The position numbers and the translations under genes are program-made. Under the pieces are notes generated by a model. It ran no database searches. It was not told the DNA's origin and saw only the letters and a program-made list of their open reading frames with translations. From assembly GCF_016863115.1 (NCBI RefSeq), contig NZ_BOOG01000015.1:1-63164 (forward strand): a stretch of DNA of 63,164 bases, written 5' to 3'. This stretch comes from Sphaerimonospora thailandensis (GTDB lineage: Bacteria; Actinomycetota; Actinomycetes; Streptosporangiales; Streptosporangiaceae). Below, one piece after another: positions 44,237 through 54,152 of the stretch; within the stretch, counting starts at the first letter, position 1; every line of letters begins with the position of its first letter.

Positions 44237-45274
44237 ATGACTCCCCACCCGGCTGACTCCGTTTTCGTCCGCGCCTGTATGCGCAGGCCCGTGCCGTACA
44301 CCCCGGTCTGGTACATGCGGCAGGCGGGCCGGTCGCTGCCGGAGTACCGCCGGGTGCGCGAGGGCATCGAGATGCTGACCGCGTGCGCCACGCCCGACCT
44401 GGTCGCGGAGATCACGCTGCAGCCGGTCCGGCGGTACGGCACGGACGCGGCGATCTTCTTCAGTGACATCGTGGTTCCGCTCAGGGCCATCGGCGTCGAC
44501 GTCGACATCAAGCCGAACGTCGGACCGGTCATGGGGGCCCCGGTGCGGGACCGGGCCGGCGTCGCCGCCCTGCGTCCGCTCGAGCCGGACGACGTTCCGT
44601 ACGTCACCGAGGCGGTTCGGGCGCTGACGAAGGAGCTCGGCGGGACCCCGCTGATCGGTTTCGCCGGCGGGCCGTTCACCCTCGCGTCATACCTGATCGA
44701 GGGAGGTCCCTCCAAGAACCACGACCGCACGAAGGCCATGATGTACGGCGAGCCGGACCTGTGGCATGAGCTGATGGACCGTCTCACCGAGATCACGCTG
44801 GGCTTCCTGCGGGTCCAGGCCGACGCGGGCGCGTCGGTCACCCAGCTCTTCGACTCCTGGGTCGGGGCGGTGGCCCCGCAGGACTATCGGACGTACGTGC
44901 TGCCGCACACCAAGAAGATCTTCGAGGGGCTGGCCGGGCTCGGCGTGCCGCGGATCCACTTCGGCGTCGGCACCGGCGAGCTGCTCGGCCTGTTGGGCGA
45001 GGCCGGGGCCGACGTGGTCGGCGTCGACTGGCGGGTGCCACTCGACGAGGCGGCCGTGCGGGTGGGCGCGGGCAAGGCGCTGCAGGGCAACCTCGATCCG
45101 GCGATCCTGCACGCCCCGTGGGAGGTCATCGAGGGGCGGGCCCGCGACGTGCTCGACCGCGGCCGGGTCGCGGAGGGGCATGTGTTCAACCTCGGTCATG
45201 GCGTGCTCCCCTCCACCGACCCCGGCCAGCTCGAGCGGCTCACCGACCTCGTCCACGAGGCCTCAGCCCGCTGA
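44237..45274 (+). CDS. hemE: Uroporphyrinogen decarboxylase
   Basis: A 345-residue enzyme that decarboxylates uroporphyrinogen III to coproporphyrinogen III. The signature [16 protein letters not shown] lies near residues 24-39, [17 protein letters not shown] follows with the catalytic Asp, and [17 protein letters not shown] is the second. The C-terminal [13 protein letters not shown] is intact. The start is ATG 44237 or GTG 44231. Its 3' end overlaps the opposite DUF4349 gene by 12 bases. Confidence 0.93.
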   Translation: MTPHPADSVFVRACMRRPVPYTPVWYMRQAGRSLPEYRRVREGIEMLTACATPDLVAEITLQPVRRYGTDAAIFFSDIVVPLRAIGVDVDIKPNVGPVMGAPVRDRAGVAALRPLEPDDVPYVTEAVRALTKELGGTPLIGFAGGPFTLASYLIEGGPSKNHDRTKAMMYGEPDLWHELMDRLTEITLGFLRVQADAGASVTQLFDSWVGAVAPQDYRTYVLPHTKKIFEGLAGLGVPRIHFGVGTGELLGLLGEAGADVVGVDWRVPLDEAAVRVGAGKALQGNLDPAILHAPWEVIEGRARDVLDRGRVAEGHVFNLGHGVLPSTDPGQLERLTDLVHEASAR

Positions 45275-46291
45275 GTCCGGCCCCTGCTCGGTCTGGCCCG
45301 CTTCGGCCGGTTGTGCCGCGACCGGTTGAGGTTGGACCGGCTGGGGCTGGACCGGCTGGGCGGGCGGCGCCGGGATGGGACGGGGGCGGAACCGGCGTGT
45401 GATCACCCGTACGATCAGCCAGACGACGGCCGCCAGGACCAGCCAGGGCAGCAGCACGCCCAGCACGGTCAGGCCGATCTCGACCGCCTCGACGAACGCG
45501 CGCCAGCCGACGCGCAGCCCGGACAGGAAGCCCGACCGCGTCTCCTGCTTCTCGGGCTTGGCGCTCGGCTTCGGCTGGGGGATCAGCGTGAGCGTGATCG
45601 TCGCCATGCCGGTCTGCGCCGCCAGTGCCTTCTGCCTCGCCTGAAGCGACTCGAGCTCGGCCTCCCGGTCGGAGATCTCCCGTTCGATCTCCATGATCTC
45701 GCCGATCTTGTTCGCCTTCGACAGCAGCGTGCGGAACTGGTCGAGCGTCGCGCGGGCCGACTTCACCCGGCTCTCGACGTCGGCGACCTCCTCCGTGACG
45801 TCCTTGGCGCCCTGGTGCATCGACTCCCGCTTGCCCAGATCGCGGCCGAGTTGGGCGAGCACATCGGGATAGCGCTGCGGGGGGACCTTGAACGTGATGA
45901 CCGCGCGGTCGTCACGGCCGTGGGAGTCGCTCTTCTCCTGCGAGACGTAACCCTCGGCGCCCAGCACGATCGTCTTGGCCCGGTCCGCCGCCGAGGGCAC
46001 GTCCGCCGCCCGGACGGTCAGCTCGGCCGTGTAGATGATGGCCCGGTCCGCCGCCGCGACATCGACCCGCCGGTCGGAGGACTGCCGCTCGGTGGATGAG
46101 GCGTCCTGCCCGGGCAGCGCGGCCACGGGGCCCGCGTCCGCCGCCTCTCCCGCGGCGGCCGGGACGGCGGCACGGTCGGCCGCCGAATCGTCGGCTCCGC
46201 CCCCGCAGCCGGTTACGAGGACGGCGGCCATGATCGCGGCTGCGGCGGCCGTGCCGTACCGGAAGCGCATGCCGTACCGGAAGCGTGTCAT
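45263..46291 (-). CDS. DUF4349 lipoprotein with coiled coil and membrane helix
   Basis: A 342-residue DUF4349 protein. The lipobox VLVTGCGGG marks a lipid-anchored start. A beta domain ([20 protein letters not shown]) leads to a coiled coil ([20 protein letters not shown]..., [18 protein letters not shown]) and then a membrane helix ([17 protein letters not shown]). The tail is rich in Pro and Gln with [12 protein letters not shown] repeats. Function unknown. The ATG at 46291 is one of several in a short duplicated stretch (FRYGM repeated), so the exact start is unsure. Confidence 0.82.
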   Translation of the reverse strand: MTRFRYGMRFRYGTAAAAAIMAAVLVTGCGGGADDSAADRAAVPAAAGEAADAGPVAALPGQDASSTERQSSDRRVDVAAADRAIIYTAELTVRAADVPSAADRAKTIVLGAEGYVSQEKSDSHGRDDRAVITFKVPPQRYPDVLAQLGRDLGKRESMHQGAKDVTEEVADVESRVKSARATLDQFRTLLSKANKIGEIMEIEREISDREAELESLQARQKALAAQTGMATITLTLIPQPKPSAKPEKQETRSGFLSGLRVGWRAFVEAVEIGLTVLGVLLPWLVLAAVVWLIVRVITRRFRPRPIPAPPAQPVQPQPVQPQPVAAQPAEAGQTEQGPDSAG

Positions 46292-46408
46292 GTACTTCAC
46301 ACGATTCACGATCCTCGCCGGTTCGGTGCTGACGATCACGGTGCCGTCACGATGCCGTCACGGCGGGCCGTGTGGGGCCCGGGCGTGCGGGCCGGTAGCT
46401 TTTGGGGT

Positions 46409-47875
46409 ATGGACGAGATCTCTGGTCGTCATGTCGTGATCGTCGGTGGGGGCATCGCCGGCCTGGCCGCCGCCCTCCATCTGAACCGCGCCGACGCCCG
46501 ACTCAAGATCACGGTGCTGGAGGGCGCCGTGCGGATCGGCGGCAAGCTGCACGCCTCCGAGGTCGCGGGCGTGGAGGTGGACGCCGGCGCAGAAGCCATG
46601 CTGGCGCGGCGGCCGGAGGGCAAGGACCTCGCACGGCTCGCCGGTCTCGGCGACGCGCTCGTCCATCCGGGGACCACGCGCGCGGCCGTCCTGTCGCGGG
46701 GGTCCCTGCGCGCCATGCCCGCCGGGCAGGTGATGGGCGTGCCCTCCGACCTGGTCGCGCTCGCCCGATCGGGCATCCTGTCCCCGGGCGGCCTCGCCCG
46801 GGTGTCGCTCGACCGGGTCCTCCCGCCGACGCTCGTCACGACCGACGTGTCCGTCGCCGCCTACATCCGGGCGCGGATGGGCGGCGAGGTGGTCGACCGG
46901 CTGATCGAACCGATGCTCGGCGGGGTGTACGCGGGCCGCTCTGACAGGTTGTCCCTGGACGCCACCATGCCCAGCGTCGCCGCCGCCGCCCGGACCGAGC
47001 GGTCGCTGCTGCGGGCCGCCTCCGTCATCGCGGCCAAGGCGCCCAAGGACGCCGGCCCGGTGTTCACCACCCTCAAGCACGGGATGGGCAGCCTGCCGCA
47101 GGCGGTGGCGAAGGCCTCCGGCGCGGACGTCCGTACGGGGACCACGGTCCGCGAGCTCATCCGCACCGAGGACGGCTGGCGGCTGGTCGTCGGTCCCACC
47201 CGGGAGGAAGAGATCATCGACGCGGACGCCGTGATCCTGGCGGTCCCGGCCCGGCCCGCCTCGCGGCTGCTGGCGCGGGAGGCGCCCAGGGCGGCGGCCG
47301 AGCTGGCGCGGATCGAATACTCCAGCATGGCCGTCGTCACCCTCGCCTACCCCGGGGCGGCCTTCCCGCAGGCGCCGCGCGGCAGCGGCTACCTGGTGCC
47401 GGCGGTCGAGGGCAGGCCGGTGAAGGCGGCGACGTTCGCCACGACCAAGTGGCCGCACCTGGCCGAGGCCGGCCGCGACCTGGTCATCGTGCGCTGCTCG
47501 CTCGGCCGGCTGGGCGAGGAGGCGGTTCTCCAGCGTGACGATGCCGAGTTGGTCGCCCTCGCGATGAACGAGATGACGGAGATCATGGGGGCGCGCGGGC
47601 TGCCGGCCGACACGCGCGTCACGAGGTGGGGCGGCTCGCTTCCGCAGTACGACGTCGGTCACCTCGACCGGGTCGCCCGAGCGCGCGCCGCGGTGGCCGC
47701 ACAGCCCGGTCTGGCGTTGTGCGGCGCCGCCTACGACGGCGTCGGCATCCCGGCCTGCGCCGCCACCGGCCGTACGGCCGCCGCCCGCATCCTGGAACAC
47801 CTGAGGGCCGAGCAGGAGCCGAAGGCCGGGGCGCGGACCGACCCGGCGGCTCCCGAAGGCAGAATGAAGCCATGA
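46409..47875 (+). CDS. hemY: Coproporphyrinogen III oxidase of the HemY/CgoX type
   Basis: A 488-residue FAD enzyme. The dinucleotide-binding motif [17 protein letters not shown] lies at residues about 10-26. PPO-family phrases [18 protein letters not shown] and [18 protein letters not shown] follow. In Actinobacteria this enzyme oxidises coproporphyrinogen III to coproporphyrin III in the coproporphyrin route. The next gene, HemQ, completes that route, and their ATGA overlap shows coupling. Confidence 0.9.
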   Translation: MDEISGRHVVIVGGGIAGLAAALHLNRADARLKITVLEGAVRIGGKLHASEVAGVEVDAGAEAMLARRPEGKDLARLAGLGDALVHPGTTRAAVLSRGSLRAMPAGQVMGVPSDLVALARSGILSPGGLARVSLDRVLPPTLVTTDVSVAAYIRARMGGEVVDRLIEPMLGGVYAGRSDRLSLDATMPSVAAAARTERSLLRAASVIAAKAPKDAGPVFTTLKHGMGSLPQAVAKASGADVRTGTTVRELIRTEDGWRLVVGPTREEEIIDADAVILAVPARPASRLLAREAPRAAAELARIEYSSMAVVTLAYPGAAFPQAPRGSGYLVPAVEGRPVKAATFATTKWPHLAEAGRDLVIVRCSLGRLGEEAVLQRDDAELVALAMNEMTEIMGARGLPADTRVTRWGGSLPQYDVGHLDRVARARAAVAAQPGLALCGAAYDGVGIPACAATGRTAAARILEHLRAEQEPKAGARTDPAAPEGRMKP

Positions 47876-48603
47876 GCGAGCCCACCGCACCTGAACCCGT
47901 CCAGTCCGAAGCCGCCCAGCGTCCGAAGGCGCGTGACCTCAACCTCGTGATCCGCTACACCATGTGGTCGGTCTTCCGGCTGCGCGACCGGCTGCCGGAG
48001 GCCAGGGAGAGCCTCACCGGGGAGCTCGAGGAGCTGCTCGCCCAGGCGGCGGGCAAGGACGTGGTGACCCGCGGCTGCTACGACGTGGCCGGGTTCCGGG
48101 CCGACGCGGACTTCATGTTCTGGTGGCACGCCCCGTCCGCTGAGGACCTGCAGGACGTCTACACCCGCTTCCGCCGTACGGCCGTGGGCCGCGCCAGTGA
48201 GCCGGTGTGGTCGGCGATGGCCCTGCACCGCCCGGCCGAGTTCAACAAGTCGCACATTCCGGCCTTCCTCGCGGACGAGCAGCCCAGGGGTTTCGTCTGC
48301 GTGTATCCCTTCGTCCGGTCGCTGGAGTGGTACCTGCTGGAGGACTCCGAGCGCAGGGCGATGCTCGCCGAGCACGGGAAGATGGCCCGGGAGTACCCCG
48401 ACGTGCGGGCCAACACGGTCTCCTGCTTCGCGCTGAACGACTTCGAGTGGATGCTCGCGTTCGAGGCGGACGAGCTGCACCGCATCGTCGACCTCATGCG
48501 CCACCTGCGGGGGGCCGAGGCACGGCGGCACACCCGGGTGGAGATCCCGTTCTACACCGGGGTGCGCAAGCCGGTCAGCGAACTCGTCGCCGCGCTGCCC
48601 TGA
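47872..48603 (+). CDS. hemQ: Coprohaem decarboxylase HemQ (chlorite-dismutase family)
   Basis: A 243-residue chlorite-dismutase-fold protein of the HemQ/ChdC type that converts coprohaem to haem b with peroxide. The family's [17 protein letters not shown] start, [16 protein letters not shown], and [20 protein letters not shown] blocks are seen. It lacks the Arg-centred chlorite-dismutase signature, as in HemQ. The ATG overlaps the hemY stop by 4 bases. Confidence 0.92.
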   Translation: MSEPTAPEPVQSEAAQRPKARDLNLVIRYTMWSVFRLRDRLPEARESLTGELEELLAQAAGKDVVTRGCYDVAGFRADADFMFWWHAPSAEDLQDVYTRFRRTAVGRASEPVWSAMALHRPAEFNKSHIPAFLADEQPRGFVCVYPFVRSLEWYLLEDSERRAMLAEHGKMAREYPDVRANTVSCFALNDFEWMLAFEADELHRIVDLMRHLRGAEARRHTRVEIPFYTGVRKPVSELVAALP

Positions 48604-48724
48604 CTCCGCATCCGGCCGGACAGGTGTGAGCGGAGTCACTTGCGCTGAATGTCGGAATCACGGGCTGGTCATGGCCGAGGCTTTGCCATAATGTGACGGA
48701 ACGTTCCCGTCTTTGTGAGGCAGA

Positions 48725-49309
48725 GTGTCGAGCCGTCTGGCACGTTCCAGGGCGCGCCGCCGCAAGCGGCGCGCCAGGGCACAGGTCGCCGCCCTCGGGG
48801 TGACCATCGCCGCCGGGGGAGCCTTCGCGGTCGCCGGCCCGATCTTGCATGTGGCAGACCCGCCGGGCGCCGCGACGACGGCGGCGGTCGCCGCGCCGGC
48901 GTCGACCGAGGCGCCGATCGAGGCGCCGATCGAGGCGGCCGCCGAGACCACGGCGAAGTCGGCCGGGACGTCGGCCGCCAAGGCGTCCGGCCTTTCGAAG
49001 TTCACCGACAAGAAGGCGGCGGCCTACTTCAAGAGCCGATGGAAGGACGGCACTGCCAAGCGCGTGCGCGACATCCGGACCACCGGGCGCTACCTGCGGA
49101 TCTACACGAACCTGCCGGAGAACGCCGGAAACTCCAAGACGGCGATCACGCTGTGCAAGCGCGGCCTGGAGTACCTGGAGGAGCAGGGTGAGCGCAACCC
49201 GGTCGTCTTCGTGCAGGCGAAACACGGCGGGAACGGCAACCCGGTCCTCGCCAACGTCCTCGGCCCCGACGACGCCGACTGCCGCGTGACCCACCCGGAA
49301 CCTCAATGA
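48725..49309 (+). CDS. Secreted or membrane-anchored hypothetical protein
   Basis: A 194-residue protein. A very basic N-terminus (RSRARRRKRRARAQ) leads into a hydrophobic segment (VAALGVTIAAGGAFAVAG). An Ala/Pro/Glu linker follows and then a compact 90-residue domain (KFTDKKAAAYFKSRW...) with two Cys that could form a disulphide. The GTG start fits the signal. No function recognised; the domain may occur in other actinomycete secreted proteins. Confidence 0.6.
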   Translation: MSSRLARSRARRRKRRARAQVAALGVTIAAGGAFAVAGPILHVADPPGAATTAAVAAPASTEAPIEAPIEAAAETTAKSAGTSAAKASGLSKFTDKKAAAYFKSRWKDGTAKRVRDIRTTGRYLRIYTNLPENAGNSKTAITLCKRGLEYLEEQGERNPVVFVQAKHGGNGNPVLANVLGPDDADCRVTHPEPQ

Positions 49310-49316
49310 GGTGAAT

Positions 49317-49718
49317 TCACTCCGTGGGTTCGAGCGTCAGGCACACGGAGTTGATGCAGTAGCGGTCGTCGGTCGGGGTCGGGTAGCCCTCGCCGTGGAA
49401 AACATGCCCCAGGTGGGAGTCGCACCTCGCGCAGCGGACCTCCACCCGGCTCATGCCCAGTGAGTCGTCCCGGTGCAGGGTCACGGCCGCCGACTCGGAG
49501 GGTTCGAAGAACGACGGCCACCCGCAGTGCGACTCGAACTTGGCCCGCGAGCGGAACAGCTCGGCGCCGCAGGCACGGCAGGAGTAGACCCCGGCCGTCT
49601 TGGTGTCCACGTACTCACCGGTGAAGGGTTGCTCCGTCCCCGCCTGCCGGAGCACCCGGTACTCCTCCGGAGACAGCCGGGCCCGCCACTCCTCTTCACT
49701 TCTGATCACCTTGTCCAT
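49317..49718 (-). CDS. msrB: Peptide methionine (R)-S-oxide reductase
   Basis: A 133-residue MsrB that repairs oxidised methionine. The catalytic Cys is C121 in RYCINSVCL. The structural zinc is bound by C47/C50 and C96/C99, and the GWPSF active-site loop is at 66-70. The start is placed at 49718; a GTG at 49724 is also open. Confidence 0.93.
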   Translation of the reverse strand: MDKVIRSEEEWRARLSPEEYRVLRQAGTEQPFTGEYVDTKTAGVYSCRACGAELFRSRAKFESHCGWPSFFEPSESAAVTLHRDDSLGMSRVEVRCARCDSHLGHVFHGEGYPTPTDDRYCINSVCLTLEPTE

Positions 49719-49994
49719 GAGCACCAGCCTAATTCGGCCAAGGGAAGGTCAGTTCTCCTCGCCCGGAGCATCCTTTCGCGGTCCTCCCGGCGTCTTCACA
49801 GACGAGGCCTCAGGGCGAGAAGCACCCGACCCGTGCTGGACGCCGCTCTGGGGCGCCTCACGTGGTCCGTCCCGTCGCGTTCACGCGACCACGAGCCCCG
49901 CCCGGACAGGGCGAGCGGGCTTGTGGGAGCTCCCGGTCCGGCCGCCGTTGGCAGCCCGGGGCGGACCATCTCCTTTCTGGGTAGTGTCCGTCAC

Positions 49995-50996
49995 ATGGCA
50001 TCGCCGTACATCGAACTCGAAGTCGAGGGTCAGACGGTCAAGGTGACCAACCCGGACAAGATCTACTTCCCGGGTGTGGGAGCGACCAAGCGCGACCTGG
50101 TGGAGTACTACGTGAGCGTCGGGGACGGTGTGCTGCGCGCCCTGCGCGACCGGCCGACCTACCTCAAACGGCACCCCGACGGTGTCGAGTCCGAGGCGAT
50201 CTACCAGAAGCGGATGCCCAAGCATCCCGACTGGATCGAAACCGTCACCGTGGGCTTCCCCAGCGGGCGCACCGCCGACGCGTTCTGCCCGACGGAGGTC
50301 GCGGCCATCGCCTGGTGCGCGAACCTCGGAACGATCGACTTCCACCCCTGGCCTGCCCGCCGGCCCGACCTCGATCACCCCGATGAGCTGCGCATCGACA
50401 TCGACCCGCAGCCCGGCACCTCCTTCGAGGACGCCCGCAAGGTGGCCTTCGCCGCGGGCGAGGTGCTCGGCGAGCTCGGCATGACCGGGTTCCCGAAGAC
50501 CTCGGGCAACCGCGGCGTCCACATCAGCGTGCGCATCGAGCCCCGCTGGACCTTCACCGAGGTACGGCACGCCGCGATCGCGTTCGCCCGCGAGGTGGAG
50601 CGGCGTCTCCCCGGCCTGGCGACCACCGCCTGGTGGAAGGAGGAGCGGGGGGAGAAGGTCTTCATCGACTACAACCAGAACGCCCGCGACCGCACGGTGG
50701 CCGCCGCCTACGCGGTGCGCGCCCGGCCGGACGCCACGGTCTCCGCCCCCGTGACCTGGGATGAGCTGGCCGACTGCGACCCCCGCGACTTCGACATCCG
50801 CAGCATGCCGAGGCGGTTCGCGGAGATCGGCGACCTCCAGCGGACCATCGACGACCAGGCGTTCGCCATCGACACGCTGCTCGAGTGGTACGCCGCGGAC
50901 GGCCGGGGCGACCTGCCATACCCGCCGAACTACCCCAAGATGCCCGGCGAACCCAAACGCGTCCAACCTTCCAAGGCCCGCCCGTCGGCCTCCTGA
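49995..50996 (+). CDS. LigD-type DNA primase-polymerase domain protein
   Basis: A 333-residue stand-alone PolDom of the archaeo-eukaryotic primase fold. The N-terminal VTNPDKIYFPGVGATKRDLV and the catalytic DELRIDIDPQPG with its two Asp are seen. KTSGNRGVH and EKVFIDYNQNARDRT hold further active residues. Such enzymes fill gaps at double-strand breaks in end joining or in base-excision repair. No ligase or nuclease domain is fused, and no ku gene is nearby. The frame upstream of 49995 is open but not coding. Confidence 0.9.
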   Translation: MASPYIELEVEGQTVKVTNPDKIYFPGVGATKRDLVEYYVSVGDGVLRALRDRPTYLKRHPDGVESEAIYQKRMPKHPDWIETVTVGFPSGRTADAFCPTEVAAIAWCANLGTIDFHPWPARRPDLDHPDELRIDIDPQPGTSFEDARKVAFAAGEVLGELGMTGFPKTSGNRGVHISVRIEPRWTFTEVRHAAIAFAREVERRLPGLATTAWWKEERGEKVFIDYNQNARDRTVAAAYAVRARPDATVSAPVTWDELADCDPRDFDIRSMPRRFAEIGDLQRTIDDQAFAIDTLLEWYAADGRGDLPYPPNYPKMPGEPKRVQPSKARPSAS

Positions 50997-51055
50997 CAGG
51001 GACGCACGCAGCCCGTCGGCAACGTGCCGATTCCAGTCGCCCGGACGGCGAGCGA

Positions 51056-51592
51056 GTGTCCTTCGACGACCTGGAGATCGGCGAGATCGCGATGGATCTC
51101 GATGACCAGGAACCCGAGGACGTCATCGAATGGGCCTTCGATGCACTCGGCGACCGGGTGGAGGTGGTCACCGTGCTGCAGATCGACGGCATGGTCGTGC
51201 TGGACATGGCCACGAAGATCCGTCCGGACGTGCGGGTCATCACGGTCGACACCGGGCGGCTGCCGCAGGAGACGTACGCGTTCATCGAGCAGGTGCGCGA
51301 GCGCTACCCGCAGATCCTGGAACCCGAGGGTCCACGCGTGCAGAGCGTGCAGACGGCGGTTGACCGCGGACGCGTCAACCAGGTGCCGACGCTACGGCGA
51401 ACACGAAAGGATCGCGTCCTTTATCAGGCGCCCGGCCTCGGGGTGATTTTTCACCAACCCGGTGCTGTGGTCCTTCCCGGGGACGAACAGCAGTTCTCCA
51501 CGATTCCGGGTGTTCACGTGGCCGAATATCTCTTTGGCGTTGCTCGCGATGTCGGTGTTACCTTCCTCGGTGGCGATCCATGTCTTGGGTAG
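51056..51592 (+). pseudogene. cysH: Truncated phosphoadenylyl-sulfate reductase (cysH) fragment
   Basis: Starting at GTG 51056, the first about 90 residues (SFDDLEIGEIAMDLDDQEPE..., MATKIRPDVRVITVDTGRLP, ETYAFIEQVRERYP) match the N-terminal half of CysH-type reductases. After about 51330 the match stops and the frame runs on without sense into DNA that is coding on the other strand. The Cys-containing C-terminus needed for activity is absent. The usual QxEG nucleotide loop is altered to QIDGM. It appears to be a broken gene. Confidence 0.65.
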
Positions 51593-52168
51593 CGGTTCTT
51601 TCGCGCCCAGAGGGTCGACCGAACCACTTCGGTCACTTATGGCCTGTAATGGCGAGATGGCGACAGCCGCGCATATGGCAATATTTTCGTTTCCGGCTTT
51701 CTTCCCGGCGGCGAGGGCGATGGGAGCGCCGTAGGAAGTCCCCATGACCGCGAACCGTACGGCTCCACCACTCTTCAGCCAGTGCAGCGCATCGATCGTG
51801 TCCTCCACGTACCGGGTCATGTTCGGGGCTCCTTCGCTGGAACCCGTGCCGCGGCGGTCGGGAATCACCACCTGTGCGTGAGTTTCCTCGACGACTTCGC
51901 CGATCTCCTCCAGCCAGTCGCACAGGCTCTGATTCAGTCCGTGAACGAGAACCACGCCGACCCGGGCGTCGGCGGGACCGAGAGCGGCCGCGCCCAGTCG
52001 GACGCCGTCTCGCGCCCGCAGGATCACTCGCCGGACGTCTGGAGGAACAGAACCACATTGATCCCGCAGCGCGCTCTCCGGAGAAACCCTGACGGGCTTG
52101 CCGGAACCACATCCGGTAAGCCCGGCCAGGGTCAGGCTGAGAAGCAGCGAGAGGCCGCGATAGCTCAA
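51392..52168 (-). CDS. Lipoprotein alpha/beta hydrolase
   Basis: A 258-residue hydrolase with a lipobox near residue 20 (TLAGLTGCGSG), HGLNQ oxyanion segment, the nucleophile elbow GTSYGAP and a C-terminal KDHSTGL that would supply the catalytic His. The TTG at 52168 gives a proper signal peptide and has AAAGG upstream; an ATG at 52225 is possible. Base composition is clearly lower in GC than the neighbours and codons ending in A/T are frequent, so it is likely a recent arrival. Confidence 0.75.
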   Translation of the reverse strand: MSYRGLSLLLSLTLAGLTGCGSGKPVRVSPESALRDQCGSVPPDVRRVILRARDGVRLGAAALGPADARVGVVLVHGLNQSLCDWLEEIGEVVEETHAQVVIPDRRGTGSSEGAPNMTRYVEDTIDALHWLKSGGAVRFAVMGTSYGAPIALAAGKKAGNENIAICAAVAISPLQAISDRSGSVDPLGAKEPLPKTWIATEEGNTDIASNAKEIFGHVNTRNRGELLFVPGKDHSTGLVKNHPEAGRLIKDAILSCSP

Positions 52169-52308
52169 GACGAAACCTTTCCGCCCCGAATCCTTACGAG
52201 CGCAGCCTCTGGTAATGCATTGCATTTGGAGATCACCGGCCGAGCCTACCGGCCGGCAGCGTCAGGTGGCACGTGAGCGGCGGGATCACCAACCCTGGAG
52301 GTCCGTAG

Positions 52309-53052
52309 GTGTGCCAGGGTGGGAGCGTGCGTCGTATACATCCCTATGTCGAGGACGATCCTGACCTCGCCGCCGTCTACGCCTACCCGCCGGGAGGATG
52401 CCTGCGGGTCAACATGGTGGCCAGCGCCGACGGTGCGGCGTGGCTGGAGGGCAGGTCGGCGGGGCTGTCGAGCCCGGGGGACCGGCGGATCTTCCATGTC
52501 CTGCGCGGCCTGGCCGACGTGGTGCTGGCGGGTGCGGGGACGGTCAGGACCGAGGGGTACGGCCCGTCGAAGCCGCGTGCGGGATGGCCCGCGCTGCGCG
52601 AGGGCCGCCCGCCCGCGCCGCCGATCGCCCTCATCACCCGGCGGCTCGACCTCGACCTGCGCGGGCCGCTGTTCGCCGAGGCCGAGCCGTACCAGCGGAC
52701 CATCGTCATCACCACCCGGGCGGCGCCGCGGGACCGCCTCGAAGAGGCGGGAAAGAACGCCGAGGTGCTCGTCGCGGGGGAGGAGCTGGTCGACATGGCG
52801 GTGGCGGTGCGCCTGCTGCGCGAGCGTGGGCTCGGCCGCATATTGTGCGAGGGCGGGCCGCGGCTGAACGCCGAGCTCGCCGCAGCCGGGTTGGTCGACG
52901 AACTGGTGCTCACGATCAGCCCGTTGCTGGCCGGCGGAGACGCGGCGCGTGTCCTGAACGGCGTCGCCGCACGGACGCCGCTCGCCCTGGCGCACGTGCT
53001 CGAGGAGGACGGCGTCCTGTTCACCCGATACGTCAGGGAGGAGCCTCGATGA
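52309..53052 (+). CDS. RibD C-terminal-type pyrimidine reductase
   Basis: A 247-residue reductase of the RibD_C/DHFR-like fold. Core phrases are LRVNMVASADGAAWLEG, VVLAGAGTVRTEGYGPSKP and ILCEGGPRLNAELAAAGLVD. The family makes the riboflavin-type reduction in the riboflavin or F420 routes, or unrelated reductions. The GTG at 52309 has GGAGG 7 bases upstream. It is coupled to the ligase gene by a 4-base overlap, an odd pairing seen in actinomycetes. Confidence 0.8.
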   Translation: MCQGGSVRRIHPYVEDDPDLAAVYAYPPGGCLRVNMVASADGAAWLEGRSAGLSSPGDRRIFHVLRGLADVVLAGAGTVRTEGYGPSKPRAGWPALREGRPPAPPIALITRRLDLDLRGPLFAEAEPYQRTIVITTRAAPRDRLEEAGKNAEVLVAGEELVDMAVAVRLLRERGLGRILCEGGPRLNAELAAAGLVDELVLTISPLLAGGDAARVLNGVAARTPLALAHVLEEDGVLFTRYVREEPR

Positions 53053-54152
53053 ACCTTCCGGTCGAACCGCCGGTGGCGCCGATGCTGGCCAAGGCGGTCA
53101 AGCGGCTCCCGCCGCAGGACGGCACGCTCTACTACGAGCCCAAGTGGGACGGCTTCCGCTGCATCGTGTTCCGCGACGGCGACGAGGTCTATCTGGGCAG
53201 CCGGAACGAGCGGCCGTTCACGCGCTACTTCCCCGAGTTGGTGGCGGCCGTCCAGGCCGAGCTGCCGCCGCGCTGCGTGGTGGACGGCGAGATCGTCGTC
53301 GTCTCGGGCGAGACGCTCGACTTCGACGCGCTGCAGCAGCGGATCCACCCGGCGGCGTCCCGGGTGAAGCTGCTGGCCGAGCGGACACCCGCCTCGTTCG
53401 TCGCCTTCGACCTGCTCGCCGAGGGTTCGGAGGACCTGATGGCCGAGCCGTTCTCCCTCCGGCGGGCCCGTCTGGAGAAGATCCTCGGCGCGGCCTCCGG
53501 TTCGGTACGGCTGACCCCGGCCACGATGGACGAGCGACAGGCCGCCGAGTGGTTCGGCGTGTTCGAGGGCGCCGGGCTGGACGGCATCGTCGTCAAGCCG
53601 GGCGACATTCCGTACGCGCCGGACAAGCGGGTGATGTTCAAGGTCAAGCACGAGCGGACGGCCGACTGCGTCGTCGCGGGTTACCGCGAGCACAAGAGCG
53701 GCCCGATTGTCGGTTCGCTGCTGCTGGGGCTCTACTCGGCCGATGGCCGCCTGCATCACGTGGGGGTGGCCGCGTCGTTCCCGATGAAGCGGCGCGCGGA
53801 GTTGGTCGCCGAGCTCGCGCCGTACCGGATGGACGATCTGAGCGAACATCCGTGGGGCCACTGGGCGGAGGCCGCCGAGGGCGGCGCGACGGGGGAACGT
53901 GCCGCGCAGCGCCTGCCCGGCGCGGTGTCGCGGTGGAACGCCAAGAAGGACCTGTCGTTCATCCCGCTGCGGCCCGAACTGGTGGTCGAGGTGGCCTACG
54001 ACCATATGGAGGGGGACAGGTTCCGGCACACGGCCCAGTTCCGCCGCTGGCGGCCCGACCGGGAGCCGGACTCGTGCACCTACGACCAGCTCGACCGGCC
54101 CGTCGCCTACGACCTCGCCGACATCCTCGGCGGCCGACCCGCTAACCGGTGA
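53049..54152 (+). CDS. ligC: ATP-dependent DNA ligase, LigC-type
   Basis: A 367-residue ligase. The motif I nucleophile is K32 in YYEPKWDGFR; motifs III-V are seen in VVDGEIVVV, LDGIVVKPGD and RVMFKVKHERT. An OB-fold domain follows (LRPELVVEVAYDHMEGD). LigC serves backup ligation. Together with the polymerase at 49995 it may form a minimal repair pair. It lacks the zinc or BRCT parts of LigA. Confidence 0.92.
   Translation: MNLPVEPPVAPMLAKAVKRLPPQDGTLYYEPKWDGFRCIVFRDGDEVYLGSRNERPFTRYFPELVAAVQAELPPRCVVDGEIVVVSGETLDFDALQQRIHPAASRVKLLAERTPASFVAFDLLAEGSEDLMAEPFSLRRARLEKILGAASGSVRLTPATMDERQAAEWFGVFEGAGLDGIVVKPGDIPYAPDKRVMFKVKHERTADCVVAGYREHKSGPIVGSLLLGLYSADGRLHHVGVAASFPMKRRAELVAELAPYRMDDLSEHPWGHWAEAAEGGATGERAAQRLPGAVSRWNAKKDLSFIPLRPELVVEVAYDHMEGDRFRHTAQFRRWRPDREPDSCTYDQLDRPVAYDLADILGGRPANR

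Noticed and set aside
53049-54152. Calling the ligase LigD
   Set aside because: It is a separate gene with no polymerase or nuclease domain fused, so LigC-type is the more exact description.
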